Positions 47,341 through 59,489 of a stretch of DNA of 64,000 bases are shown piece after piece. The notes beneath the pieces were generated by a model that saw only the letters and a program-made list of their open reading frames with translations, had not been told where the DNA came from and did not search any database. This stretch comes from Plantago major (lineage: Eukaryota; Streptophyta; Magnoliopsida; Lamiales; Plantaginaceae): contig CM048840.1 in assembly GCA_026545765.1 (NCBI GenBank), positions 26,726,765-26,790,764 of the forward strand. The letters run 5' to 3'. The position numbers and the translations under genes were made by a program. Every line of letters begins with the position of its first letter. Positions within the stretch are counted from its first letter, which is position 1.

Positions 47341-48539
47341 CATATTTTCATAAAGTCGGCTAACAACGATACTATCTACTGTAATGGTGCACTTAAATAT
47401 TCTTCTAGAGTTGTTATTTTTTTTATTTGATATGGGATCAAGATAAATTTGATACTTCTATTTTTGACAATAAGCTCCATCATATGAGGTTGGAGTAGTT
47501 GCACAATATTATTCGGGACATATTTGACTTGGATGCGGGAGGAATACCCTTTATTTGTGATTCTTAAATGGCAGAGATGTTGATGCGGAAAAATGCAGAG
47601 TCAAAGTTTACACTGCACGAGTGGGATAAGTAAGAGTAACCTTGAGCACGTGTTCGTTCTTCACCATCACGTAGATTAGCCAAGTAATTGTTATCATTGA
47701 CAAAATGTGCCTAAAGTACCTTGCGAATTAGTAGTAGTATAATACAAGTGAGTAAGTTGATGATGTATATGAGCTTTAACTATAATTTAAATCTTTATAG
47801 AGATCCATCACTATTTAAAAAAAATATGACACCACTATATACTACTACATTATTCCAAAATGATTTTTTATATATTAAAAAATAAGAAAAATTAAAAATT
47901 CTTACTTGATTAATCAACCGTACAATTAGCTAGGAACTCCGATTCAACCACTGGCCAAACGAATTTATAAAGTTTGATTGACACAAGTCTACTAAAATGT
48001 TTTTTACAATCAAATGTTTACGACCTAAAATGTAAATTTTGAATACTAATAATCATAACAACAATTATCCATTTCCAATATTAAACCTACCTACATACAA
48101 ATCATTTAGTCATTTTATCTCCATCTTCATGCCCGATATTGATTATCTGACATTGATTATCTGTTTGTATTAATAAAGAAAATTCAATTTGTCGTATTTT
48201 TTTTCTGATTTATTTTTTTACGTTTCAATTGGTGTTTCTCCAAATGAGGAAGATGGTCCAAGAATAAAAGAAGTAGAAAAATACTAAATAATATACTTAT
48301 TCAAGTCATAGTTATCATGAGAATAAGTTTGAGTGTACATCTCATACAAAATTAAAACATTTCGATATAATAGATAGATGTTGATGGAGTGGATTATATA
48401 CTCTAAGGACAATACTAAGCTAATCCAAGCTTACGAGAATTAAACTCATATATTATTGTATAGTTTAACATGAGCGAACGTTTAAAGTTGTGTTAATTTG
48501 TATTCTATGGGTGAACTTTGATTTAAGGGATTTGCACTT
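47341..48539. other. AT-rich intergenic DNA
   Basis: No gene or bounded repeat recognised. Confidence 0.4.
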
Positions 48540-48951
48540 TGCATTTTGAAAATAGTGTATCACTGTGAAATGTCACCAATACAATTCTACCATAACAATT
48601 CAAATGTTTGGTAAATGTTCAATTAAGTGTCACCTATTGATGGGAAGTAACACTTTCAAGTGTAATGATATTGAGATGGAGTAACATTTATAAATGAAAT
48701 GAATACTATCTGCAGTGACACTTTCAATGGTAATTAATAACTATTACAGTAACACTTGAAAGTGTTGGTTGAAATAACTAATGTGGCATTGAATAAGATG
48801 TCATTTGTACAATAGATTGGTGACATTATAGAATTAGCCATCCCTCTTGAAGTGACAATTCATAGAAAATGTCATTGAAGTTTAATATGTCACCCAAAAT
48901 AACAATTAATAACACTTTTGCTGGTCATTAAATCTCACGTTTCTTGTAGTG
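48540..48951. mobile_element. Truncated CACTA-type end of a different family
   Basis: The right end is CGTTTCTTGTAGTG at 48951, preceded by many scattered GTCAC/GTGAC words (TGTCACC, AGTGACA, GTGACATT) that look like subterminal repeats. No matching CACTA left end was seen nearby and the ATCCGTCGC repeat of elements A-D is absent, so it is a relic of another family. Confidence 0.5.
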
Positions 48952-49274
48952 CGTTTACCATCAAATCTTAGTTAGAAAAATTCTTAGACAATATGATATT
49001 AAATTTAACACCATATTTTGCACATATTATATATTCCAGCGCATACATTTTTCTATACATGTTTAAGTTATGACAATTAACAAGAGTCAGAAACACTCTA
49101 CACTGGTATTCCGTCATTTTACTTTTAAACAGGTCGGGTTCTATCCAACCTGAATTCAAACCCCTTTGAAATAATGATGTTCATGTCCGGATTGGGCATA
49201 TACTCGAACCTTTTCCAAATCTTTGTGACAATACCCGAACTGCAACATTTTATGATTAAGTTAGTAAAAAGTCC

Positions 49275-49293
49275 GGGGGGGGGGGGGGGGGGG
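49275..49293. repeat. Run of 19 G
   Basis: An uninterrupted poly(G) tract in otherwise AT-rich DNA, just before a G-rich TAGGTTGGGGGTGG. Confidence 0.95.
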
Positions 49294-49634
49294 TAGGTTG
49301 GGGGTGGTTGCCTAAAAAACCACCACAATAATTGAAATTATGTTTGTAGAATACTTTTTTTTTTTTTGTGGTGGGAGGAGTACATACCACTCCAGGGGTT
49401 GTTGGGAACCAACCATGTTAACTGCGTTATACACTTTTGTATTTTATTTTGGTTCGGATTGGAGTATAAGTTATTAATTAACGTGTTAGGTACGTGCAGA
49501 TGACTCAATATAATATACTACTATATGTTGTCAACCGTCGGGTCCTGAACGTGTTCGGGTTGAGTCCTACCCTTTCAAATCATATACGTCATGATGAGTC
49601 GTATTTTACATTTTCCATAGTTACCATAAACAAA
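49294..49634. other. Spacer left of CACTA D
   Basis: No coding signal. GTGGGAGGAGTACATACCACTC...GGGGTTG (49370-49400) resembles GTGGGGAGCACATACCACC...GGGGTTG at 47058-47088, a short shared repeat of unknown type. Confidence 0.4.
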
Positions 49635-50289
49635 CACTACAAAAAAACTGATCTGTAGCAACGGATAGATCCGTTGCTACAGACCAGCGATCCGTCGCCC
49701 CACTGGGCCTTTGACGACGGATAGATAATCCGTCGTCCAATCCGCGACGGATTAATATATTTGACTTTTTATTTTTATTTTTTTAAAATCGATTATTGGC
49801 GACGGATAGAATCTATCCGTCGCCAAATATAACAACGGATAGATTCTATCCGTCATCCCATATAGCGACGGATAGAAATTATCCGTTGCTATATGGGACG
49901 ACGGATAGATTATATCCGTCGTTATATTTAGCGACGGATATATTCTATCCGTCGCCCAATATATTATTGGAATTAGTGACGGAATTTGGAATTCAGTCAC
50001 TATTTATTCCGTTACTGTTAATCCGTCACTAATTCCGTCACTATTAATCCGTCACTATTTATTCCGTCACTGTTAATCCGTCGCTATCTATCCGTCACTA
50101 TTTATTTCATATTAATCCCTGTTTTTCGTAGTTCACCTATTTAATCAATATAATATTCGATAATAAATCAATAATACGGAAAATGTTTCAATAAATAATA
50201 AATAATATAAAGTAATATCCGGAGCAAGAGAAATTATCCGAACAAGTGTAAATATAATAGTAAATCCAAACGTACATATACATAACTAG

Positions 50290-52184
50290 CTACCAGACGG
50301 GGGTGTGGGCTGGTCGAACCGGGACATGAACTGCTCCATCTGTAACCGAAGGCGCTCGTTCTCCTCCCTTCGTTCTCTGTCGCGGCGCTCCATCTCGTCC
50401 CTTTGTTCCCCCATCTCTTGAGTTAGCCGAGCAACCTGTTCCCGGACCTGCGACTGCACCATTTCCGAGACCTGGTCCTGTGTGTAAACCGGACGTCTAG
50501 ACTACTGGGATGATGATGAGGAGCACCCCGGACTAGCCAAGCTCAAACCGAGGCTCCCGAGTCCATATATTCGTCCTTTGCTGTCCGGTTTGTTGACCTC
50601 TAGGAAGATGTTGTCAACTTGTTCAGTTGACAACACATCACCCGTCTCGTCCTCCTGCCTCGCCACCTGAGCATCAACCTCAACCTGGAATCGTAAATAG
50701 CAGATATCATGACCAGTTACTGTTTTTAAAAAATAACTTGTAATAGTGTACAGATATGAAATTTAAGCAACATAAACATACCGCAATAGACGAGGCCCGG
50801 CAGTCGGTCCATACCCCGCCCTTCTGCTTGGCCTCTTGAAGATGTCATACTTGGATGTCACCTCCCCCGTGTGATCTGAACAACATATATAGTCAACAAT
50901 TTATCATCTCACAATTAAGTAATCAGAGACAAAATACATACACGTAATGCTAGATTGAAAAAAAACATATATACATATCGATTGTTAATAATCAGTGACA
51001 ATAGATCGCCTCCCAAGGTGGTGAACAACCCTTCGCATCGAGACGCCGCCGGTTACATCATTGATGTAGGCAATGTCCTCGACATCGATTCGGCGCATGA
51101 AGCATCCCAAAGGGCCCACTCCTCTGCATCAACCTGTGGAGGCATTGGGCCACCCCGATCCCGAATGGCCTTCCAAGTACATACCATATCCCTGTACAGT
51201 TTAGATCCTACAGTCTCGTAAACACGCCAGATCTGTGGAATCAACCTGCTAGGAATGAAGTACTCCTTCTACATTCCAAATTTCATACAACATACAAAGT
51301 CAATACATATATAACGTCACCATGTTACATCAATTTAAGAAGATACAACAACATCACAGATATGGTGACTAACATATCACCCAAACAAAGTGGCTAACAT
51401 ACCACTCACATATAGTGGCTAACATACCACTCACATTGTTCTAAATTTTACTAACACAATGGTGACTAACATATCACCCAAACAAAGTGGCTAACATACC
51501 ACTCACATATAGTGGCTAACATACCACTCACATTGTCCTAAATTTTACTAACACAATGGTGACTAACATATCAACCAAATAAAGTGGCTAACATACCACT
51601 CACATACAATGGCTAACATACCACTCATATTAAAACGATTATAATTACAAACAAAGGATGTCATATTTTAACTTACCCTCAGCTCATCAAAGTACTTGGC
51701 CCTCATGCGGTCCGAGATGTGAGACTAACACTCCCCACCCTGCCCCGGTGGCTCTCTCCTGCTCCGGAAGATGTCACCTAGTTTGTTGTGGACCTCCCGA
51801 GGCCATAAACTGTTGTCAATGTATGAGATACAAGAAACAAATATATATTACTTTAGTACAACAATTTATACTTGTCAACTATCATAAGTTATGTTTTACA
51901 TATTTAAGAAGAATGTATAATACTTACTTGGCAGGACCAGCAGGAAAAATCACAGGCAAGCCGTTCCACGTGACGTTGGGATGATGTGGATCGAACACGA
52001 GGTAGGGACAATCGTCATGGTCTCCCTCATGCATCTTGTTGGTAGAGCCCATTGTTCTCTCTGCCGAGGGGTCTCAGAATCCGAGACTCTTGCCTGACTA
52101 CTGAGCCCTCCCCCTCGACCTGTCCGACCCAACACTATCATGCGGTGCGTGTGTGGGGATAAATCGTGGTCTCTGTCGTGGCAT
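50290..52184 (-). pseudogene. TNP1-like second gene of CACTA D, decayed
   Basis: Starts at ATG 52184 after acceptor TTTTTGCAG (MPRQRPRFIPTH...), followed by a stop and frame changes before the SRGTACL/GLPVIF-equivalent region. Later exons lie at about 51660-51740, 51000-51260, 50780-50870 and 50290-50690. The last carries SEMVQSQVREQVARL and ERREENERLRLQMEQFMSRF, ending PTPPSGS before TAG. A TAG in the Ser-rich stretch near 50500 interrupts it. The intron between 51260 and 51660 holds the hairpin array. Confidence 0.7.
51364..51628 (-). repeat. Array of 9 TATGTTAG hairpins in the second-gene intron of CACTA D
   Basis: Same units as in element C on the sense (minus) strand: AGTGG-TATGTTAG-CCACT and GGTGA-TATGTTAG-TCACC, in groups of three per repeat. 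Two of the nine carry one substitution in the stem. Confidence 0.9.
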
Positions 52185-52291
52185 CTGCAAAAACATTTAA
52201 CAAATACAATAAAATGTGTTAGTACGGTTATAATCTGTAACAAATTATAATAACACATATAATTACTCAAGTGTTATCAACTACTAACTAG

Positions 52292-55200
52292 TTATAATAC
52301 ACATAATATACCGTTATCGCCGTCCTCTAAGTCTACATATTGGTCCTCGTGCAGATCAAACAACTCATCATCTGCTTCTATGGGATTTTCTGCTTGTTTA
52401 TCGACATCCTCTTGTTGGTACGAGTTGGTAATTGAGTCGTCTTTCTCAATGTACTCCACTTTCGAGCGAGCATGAATAGGTACCGCAGCTAACCATTCCG
52501 CCTTATCACGTTTCCTGCTTGGATATTCAAGAAACACCACTTGTCGTGCTTGAGTCGCCAGAATAAATGGTTCATACTTGGTTCGGTACCTCTTCTTTTG
52601 GTTCACATCAACCATTTCATACTGCTCGTTCTTCCTCGTACCTCCTGGATTTGGATCATACCACTCAACATCAAACAAGAAGGTTCGTTTCAATGGCAAG
52701 CCAGAATATTCAATCCTCACTATTCGTTTTAGCTTGCCGTGGAAATCAAACAAAGCAACATCTCCATAATCTTCTGCACCCTTAACACACACCCCGGAGT
52801 TGCATGGCCGTGTTACATTCAGTCGTGTGGAACCTAAGGCCATTGACTATATAACCTGGGAATGTGTAGACCTTTTTGAATGGCCCTTCTGCGAGAGCCT
52901 TTAAGTATATGCACGTAACGTTGTTAATAGGATTCCAGACATACTCTCGGAACCAATCTGGAAATTCTGTAGGAATTTTTGAGTCAAGTAGTTCCTCTAG
53001 TGTATCATCTGTCATCTGAGGATTTTCTTCCAAACAACGCTTTTTGAAAAAAAAACTGCAAACATTGATTCTATGATAAGTCTATAATTGAAGTAGAGAC
53101 TTACTTAGCTATATTAAAATTTAAAGAAGTGTTGCTCACCTCGCAAATAGTATCATATACGGGTCAACCTCAGCACAATTCGTGAGGACATAATATTGAG
53201 CTGCTTTCAACTCTTTATCCGTAAGATATTATTTCTTAGCTGCACCAAGAGGTCTCCCTGATACCCTGAAGACAGATAGGGAAAACTCATCATCCGCTTG
53301 AACTTCGAATGTGTCTGCGTTTCGAGCCGGCCTTGATGTCTTCGTAGGGACGTGTTCATCAAAGTAATAAGAGCAGAAGGTTGCAGTTTCCTCTCGAATG
53401 TAGGCATTGGCAATCGAACCTTCAGGTTTACCTTTGTTGTTGACATACTTCTTCAATTTCCCCAAGTACCTCTCGAATGGATACATCCATTGATACTGAA
53501 CCGGTCTAGCAAGTCTCGCTTCATGTGGAAGGTGAACCGGCAAGTGCTCCATAGAATCAAACCAGCTCGGTGGAAAGATACGCTCGAGCTTGCATAGAAT
53601 CAATGGTATGTTCCTTTCAAGATTTTCCAACACTTTGTCATGAACCACCCTTGTGCCTAAATTTTTGAAAAATAAGCTCAACTCGGTGACAGAAGTCCAT
53701 ACATATTTTGGTAGCAGCTCTCGAAATGCTACAGGGATAAGCCTCTCCATGAACACATGACAGTCGTGGCTCTTCATCCCATAAACCTTTGTCTTCTTCA
53801 AATCCACACACTTCTCTAAATTTGAGGCGTAATTATCTGGGAAACTCAATGCCCTCACCCAATCAAACAAAATTGACCTAGATGCGTTGTCAATTGTGTA
53901 GCACGCTTTCGGCCACTTACCATTCTCATCCTTGTTTGTCAACTCAGGCCTTTTACACCACGTAGACAACTCGTATCTAGACTTCGCACTGTCTTTTATT
54001 TTTCTCTCAATGTTGCAAAGTGTATTGAATAAGTTCTCGAACACGTTCTTCTCAATGTGCATGAAATCTAAGTTGTGACGGATAAGAAGACTGCTCCAAT
54101 AAGGCAAGTCCCAGAAGATGCTTCTCTTCCTCCAACCACAATTTTTACCAATTTTCTCGTTAGGCTTCATCCACCCAAGTTCAATCACCTTCATAAGACC
54201 CAACCTATCAATCTCCGCAATAATTTGTGCACTAGTAAGTCTTCTCGGGGCTTTTTTGTTGACGACTTTATTTTTCAAGAATTGATCCTTGTTCTTCCTG
54301 AACGAATGGTCACTTTCTAGCAACCTACGATGACAATCAAACTAAATGCATCAGTATCCTCCAAGCAATGTGGACATGCATATTTCCCTGCGGTTTTCCT
54401 TCCAGATAGCATGGAGTAGGCACGAAAGTCACTCACGGTCCAAAGAAGAGCTGCTCTCAAGGTGAAGTTCTTTTTGGTCAACACGTCATATGCAGGGATA
54501 CCATCCGTCCACAACTCAATCAGCTCCTTGATTAGGGGTTGCAAGAAAACATCCAACGTCAGTCCAGGATCTTTCGGCCCAGTCACCAACGCAGTCAGAA
54601 ACATGAATGGCTCCTTCATGCACTCACCGGGGGCAGGTTGTCGGTGTGAGCATAACTGGCCAACAAGAGTATTTTCGTTCACTCCCGAACGGGTTAAAAC
54701 CATCCGTACAAAGTTTCAATCGTACATTTCTAGATTCGACTGCAAACTCTGGATATGTCTTGTCAAACGATTTCCATGCGGGTGAGTCTGCTGGATAGTC
54801 CATTCTACCATCTTCTGCATTATCCGAGATTACTCGCTCCTTGTGCCACCGCATTTTATCCGCAGAAGCACTTGAAGCTTACAATCTTTTCAAACGAGGT
54901 GCTAGAGGGAAGTACCACATTTTCTTATGTGGGAGATTTTTCTTCTGTCATTTCTTTGCAGCCCCCTCCTTGTAACGCTTGTACCGTTCCTTACTACAGA
55001 ACTTGCATTGTATTAGATCTGCATCCTCCTCCCAATAGATCATGCACATTTTCGGACAACAGTCTATGGTTACCACAGGCAACCCTAAACTCCGCATCTT
55101 TTTTTTTGCTTGGTAAAAGTTGGTGGGAACTAGGTTTTCTTCAGGACAAAGGTCCGACATTACGTTAACCCATTCATTGAAGCTAGTTTCAGATTGCTGG

Positions 55201-55775
55201 CCATTAGCCTTACAACTCATTAGCCGAACCAACAAAGACAACTCAGTGAGCTTACACCCATTAGCCTTACACCCCGGATAAACCGACTTCCTTGATGATT
55301 CTAACAAGTCAAAGAACACCTGATCCTCGGGATTTGGTGGTTCCTCCACATCCACCTCGGTTTCAGTGTTAATTGTGTCCATGAACTCTGCCCCTGCAGC
55401 ATCATACACCATTTGTTCGACTCGAGCTCGAATAGCATCGCCTTTAGATGTACTTTGTTCCCTGGCTTGTTCATTTTTTCTCTTCCTTCCACGCTGTCTG
55501 TATTGGTCATATGTATTGGACGGTGCTGCTTTCTCACCATGATGATTCCATACGTCTTGAGTAGAATCCATTTTCCTCAAGTCTTTGGACTACCATGTAG
55601 GAGTCACGATTGCTTATTTCTGCCTTTGTTTCATTGCAAGGGCACTTTATCAACCCATCCTTTACACAAGCGGATTTGAGATTGCAAATGCAATGAAACC
55701 TTCACCCTTCGTAAAACTCGATTGAACTCTGCCATTTAGAGTACGACAATACATCCATGAACGATCGGTATTCAT
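52292..55775 (-). pseudogene. TNP2-type CACTA transposase, decayed but with long open stretches
   Basis: ATG at 55775 (MNTDRSWMYCRT). Frameshifts follow in the N-terminal domain. Open stretches: 55580-54948 (linker, DLLESSRKSVYPGCK, zinc-ribbon CCPKMCMIYWEEDADLIQCK), about 54854-54317 (Tnp2 core: HPHGNR..., GECMKEPFMFLTALVTGPKD, TVSDFRAYSMLSGRK, KYACPHCLEDT), 54323-53229 (HNLDFMHIEKNVFENLFNTL, DNASRSILFDWVRALSFPD, DUF4218 with DSMEHLPVHLPHEARLARPV and YQWMYPFERYLGKLKKY), an intron near 53050-53150, and 53033-52292 (DUF4216: NPINNVTCIYLKALAEGPFK, FDVEWYDPNPG). The acidic tail ends DNGILCVL. Frame changes between blocks make it non-functional as it stands. Confidence 0.92.
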
Positions 55776-56044
55776 TGAATAATTAGATAATAACCTGACA
55801 CATTTGAATTCATTAGATCGAGGTCTATCATTTACGATAATAAATCAATTTCAATCAATTGCTACGTAATATAAGTTATATTAGCTTCAACATCAATTGT
55901 TACGGCATTACATAATATAAGTTACATTAGCTTCAATTTTACCATAATGTTTGGTTTCATATATCAACTAATGATTACTAGTTATACAAGCCTAGAGACA
56001 AAACGGATTATCAAATGATTCTTTCTCTTGCAGCCCCCTCCTCA

Positions 56045-56453
56045 TCACTTGTGACGCTCCCTACCATAGAACTTGCATTCCAACAGATCTACATCCTCCT
56101 CCCAATACACCATGCACATGTTCCGACAAGTAGAAAGGCACTCAATAGGCGGCCCCAAACCCCGCCTCTCCCTCCATTGGAGGTATGCCATGGACGGTGC
56201 TTCCTCACCGTGATGAATCCATACATGATACTCAGGCATGAATCCATAACGTCGCAAGTGCTCGAATACTGCTGTAGGAGTCATAAATTGCTTGTTTCTA
56301 CAGGTTTTCAATGTGCAAGGACACTTTATCGTGATTGCAAGCCGGACGTCCCATGGCAAACGAGATGAAACCTTTAACCCCTTCTACAAAACTCCTAGAA
56401 ACTCTGCCATTTACCGCCGTACGATCGTTCATCCATGAACGGTCGGAATTCAT
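56045..56453 (-). pseudogene. Mini-gene copy of CACTA D, frameshifted
   Basis: Counterpart of 39849-40262 in element C: ATG at 56453 (MNSDRSWMNDRTAVNGRV), frame lost by a small deletion after GRPACN, then KCPCTLKTCRNKQFMTPTA, the jump to CRNMCMVYWEEDVDLLECK and the same stop after RERHK. Confidence 0.8.
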
Positions 56454-57835
56454 TGTATACTTTTTTAACCTGTTCAATTGATTAGATCGTATTTAATTTA
56501 TTAGATCGATTCCAATTCGGATAAGAAGATTGTAGAGATTAATTGTTAATTATTATACGTTCCTTATAAATTAATTATTAAGTGTTCGATATGTTACAAA
56601 ATTTATTAAGTGTTTTACTACTACGAGTTATAAATTATAAATTACACGTTAATATAATCAACATATTATCCGTCGCTCAAAACACTTAACTACATCCTCG
56701 TAATTTAGTACATATACGATTTTATCAAATCAACTCCAACTACTACTTACATATATATCAAATTAACTAAACTAACTACATACATACTTAACATACATAT
56801 CAAATTACTACATACATACTTAACATACATATCAAATTAACTAAACCAACTACATACATACTTAATTAACATACATACTTCACTATATACATACTTATCG
56901 AATTAACATACATACATATTGAATTACTACATACATTCATATCAAATTAACTAACTAACTATCAAATTACATATACAAATCAAATTAATCAAATTACATA
57001 TACATATCAAATTACATATAATTGATCAAATTAACTAAACAAGCTACTACATACTTCATATAAATATACAATTGAGAATAAGTAGTCAAAAATAAAAAAA
57101 AAAAAATCCCAATTTTTCAAAAGTTAGTGTTTAGAAGTAATACCTTTGATTCCGAAGAAAATAGCGGATGAAATTTGAAATTGAAGGAAGAAACGAGCTC
57201 CTCGTCCAACGATGTTCGAATTGACACCAAGATTGGGAAGAATCGACAACAAATGGCCGGATTTGACGGAGGAGAAAGGAAGAAAAAGAAGAAAAACGAA
57301 GAAGAGAAGTGAGCCGAAATGGCTTCTGCTTCAGCCCTAGTCCAAGAAAACGTTTCTGGGCCGACGGACTCGTATCCGTCGGCCCAATAGCGATCCGTCG
57401 CTATACGGGGCGACAGATAACTATCCGTCGCCCCGTAGCGATGGAATAGCGATCCGTCGCCAGTTTATATTATTTATTTTTTTACCATATAAATATTAAC
57501 GACCGATTTCTTTTTTTTTTTTTTAAAAGTCAAACACCGGGTGACGGATTAATAAAATCCGTCGTCCATATAGCGACGGATAAAATTATCCGTCGCTAAT
57601 GAGCGACGGATACTTTTAATCCGCCGCCAAATCTAGCGATCCGTCGCTATGGGGTGTTCCATCGTTTTATCAAACAGAATATTATTGTAGTGAAAGCCAT
57701 AGTGATATAGTATTGGACGAAAGACTACACACATACACCACGGCTAACGTTGTTTGCAAGGAATTTTGATTATTTTATTGTATTGATTAATTTATTTTAT
57801 CCTCGCATTTCTAATTATTATTAAAAGTAAACTAT

Positions 57836-57866
57836 ACCGATGCTCATCGACACGGGTTAATACTAG
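57836..57866 (+). mobile_element. Helitron-like 3' terminus
   Basis: A degenerate hairpin CCGATG...CATCGACACGG is followed by GTTAATACTAG. A short hairpin about 10 nt before a CTAG end is the Helitron 3' signature, and CACGGGTTAATACTAG resembles plant Helitron ends as I remember them. The body would lie upstream and is not recognisable. Confidence 0.4.
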
Positions 57867-57980
57867 CAACTAATAAAAATGGAGTTGCCTCTTTTTCTAT
57901 TTTTTAATGGGTTACCTTCTTTTTTGTTGCTTGCTACCGGTGTGTATTAGTGTTCCATATTTGTAAATGTAATGTAACTT

Positions 57981-58051
57981 GTCATTGTAGTATAGTGGTA
58001 AATATAACCGCCTATCACGCGTGTGACCCGGGTTCGATCCCGGCAACGGCG
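57981..58051 (+). pseudogene. tRNA-Asp pseudogene
   Basis: GTCATTGTAGTATAGTGGTA begins a plant nuclear tRNA-Asp sequence, with intact A box and B box (GGGTTCGATCC). The loop carries ATC where the normal anticodon is GTC, the T stem lacks one C (CCCGG instead of CCCCGG) and the acceptor stem has an A-C mismatch. Length is 71 instead of 72 nt. Probably inactive. Confidence 0.8.
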
Positions 58052-58092
58052 CAGCGTATTCTCAAGAAAAAAGAATTCCTCGACCATTTTAC

Positions 58093-58921
58093 GGTTCGAC
58101 TACAATTACAATTGTAATGGTTTAACATTCGTCCATCTTAGTTGTACTCATTTTTAACCGTTAGATCACTTGTACAGATAATATTTTAAGTTGTATTTAA
58201 TCCTGACTGTTCACGTAATTATAAAAAATTTATAATGTCAATTTGTATAAATTTTACCTTATAAAAGGGATTATAACGTCATTTAAATAGTTTTTATATT
58301 CATATAAATTATAGATTAAATCTAACAATTTAAATTAAAATTTTAAATATATATTTATTATCTTAGATTCTAATTAAACAAATTAATACTAGCACTCCAC
58401 CGTTGGCCTCCTATTCTTCTTCACAACAAAGAATTGAGCAGTGCAGATTCTCATCTCGATGCCCCAGCTGTTCTTCCGAACCCAATTGATGATGGAGTTG
58501 TGGTTGGAATCAAATAGAATCGATAATTAAACGTGAACTTTTCTCTCTTTCATGAATCTGTTTTGACGAAACTGGTTGTAATCTAAGGGAATCAAATGAT
58601 GAATTGATTGAAATGATGAATCGAATTGGGGTAAAGATTAATATATTAGGGTTTATATGGATGAATTGGGGAAGAACGTATGAATATAATCAGATTTTTA
58701 AATTAATTTTATGTTTTAAAATTGAATTTATAATATATTATGACAATATAATCTTGTTTATATAAATATATTTACCGAAATTGCCATTGTAAAATTTACA
58801 AGTCTCATTGACGGTTAGGATTAATTACGACTTAAAACAATATTTGTACAAGTGATCTAACGGTTGTGGATCAATAAAACTAAAATGGGTGTACGTTAAG
58901 CCGTACAAGTGGAGTCGAACC
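58093..58921. mobile_element. MULE-type MITE with long terminal inverted repeats
   Basis: About 830 bp with inverted arms of roughly 120 bp: left GGTTCGACT..., CGTTAGATCACTTGTACA..., right their complement ending AGTCGAACC. The core is AT-rich with no usable ORF. A 9-bp target duplication could not be confirmed. Confidence 0.7.
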
Positions 58922-59489
58922 TTAAAAGCGCCCAAGAATCCAAGCTAGCATATGGATGAGGAAGAATTGTGGTTGTTGTCTCAAAAGACATTAAACTCCA
59001 TTCTCTTAATATAATACTAGTATCGTTGACACACGAGTACCCGCATGATACCTTTTTTATAATCTTGAATTTTGTATTTTTACCGGAAAAATAGTTCTTT
59101 CACGTGAATTCCTGATAATACGAATTATGTCTGAATATAACAGTTTATTTTGATTTATATGGATAGTTTTAAGCTAAATAACTACTATACATCATAGTTT
59201 GGATGATAGTATAGAAGATGTGTAGGAATGGATGAGATTAATTAGAGGTTAGTAACAGTTGAATTTTAAGTTTAAGTAATTTTTGTTCAAGTAAGAGTCA
59301 TGTTTTATATTCATTGACTTGTGTTTTAAATCAATCTATTAAGTAATTAAGTTAAATGTCCCGAATCCCGATCCCTGCAAGTTATTGCAGAGGAGTTTAA
59401 CTGAGGTTTAATTAAAGTATTAATTTAATGAGCAATAAAAGTTCCTGGCGGTTTTGAGCTGAGTAACTGTAATATTTGGGCCTGTCAAC
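58922..59489. other. Intergenic, shared short repeat
   Basis: GCTAGCATATGGATGAGGAA...CATTAAACTCCATTC (58945-59004) recurs at 62580-62640 as GCTAGTATATGAGGAAGAGG...GAACTCCACTCCC. Otherwise nothing recognised. Confidence 0.45.

Larger units (their letters stand above)
49635..57692 (-). mobile_element. CACTA element D, near full length (8.1 kb), inverted relative to C
   Basis: Ends CACTACAAAAAAACTG and TATTATTGTAGTG with target duplication AAA on both sides (49632-49634, 57693-57695). Subterminal GCGACGGAT/ATCCGTCGC repeats occupy 49660-50100 and 57360-57660. On the minus strand come the leader exon (about 57110-57300), mini-gene copy (56045-56453), TNP2-type transposase (52292-55775) and second gene (50290-52184). 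The transposase is better preserved than in C, including a 364-codon open stretch, but frameshifts and stops still break it. Confidence 0.95.
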
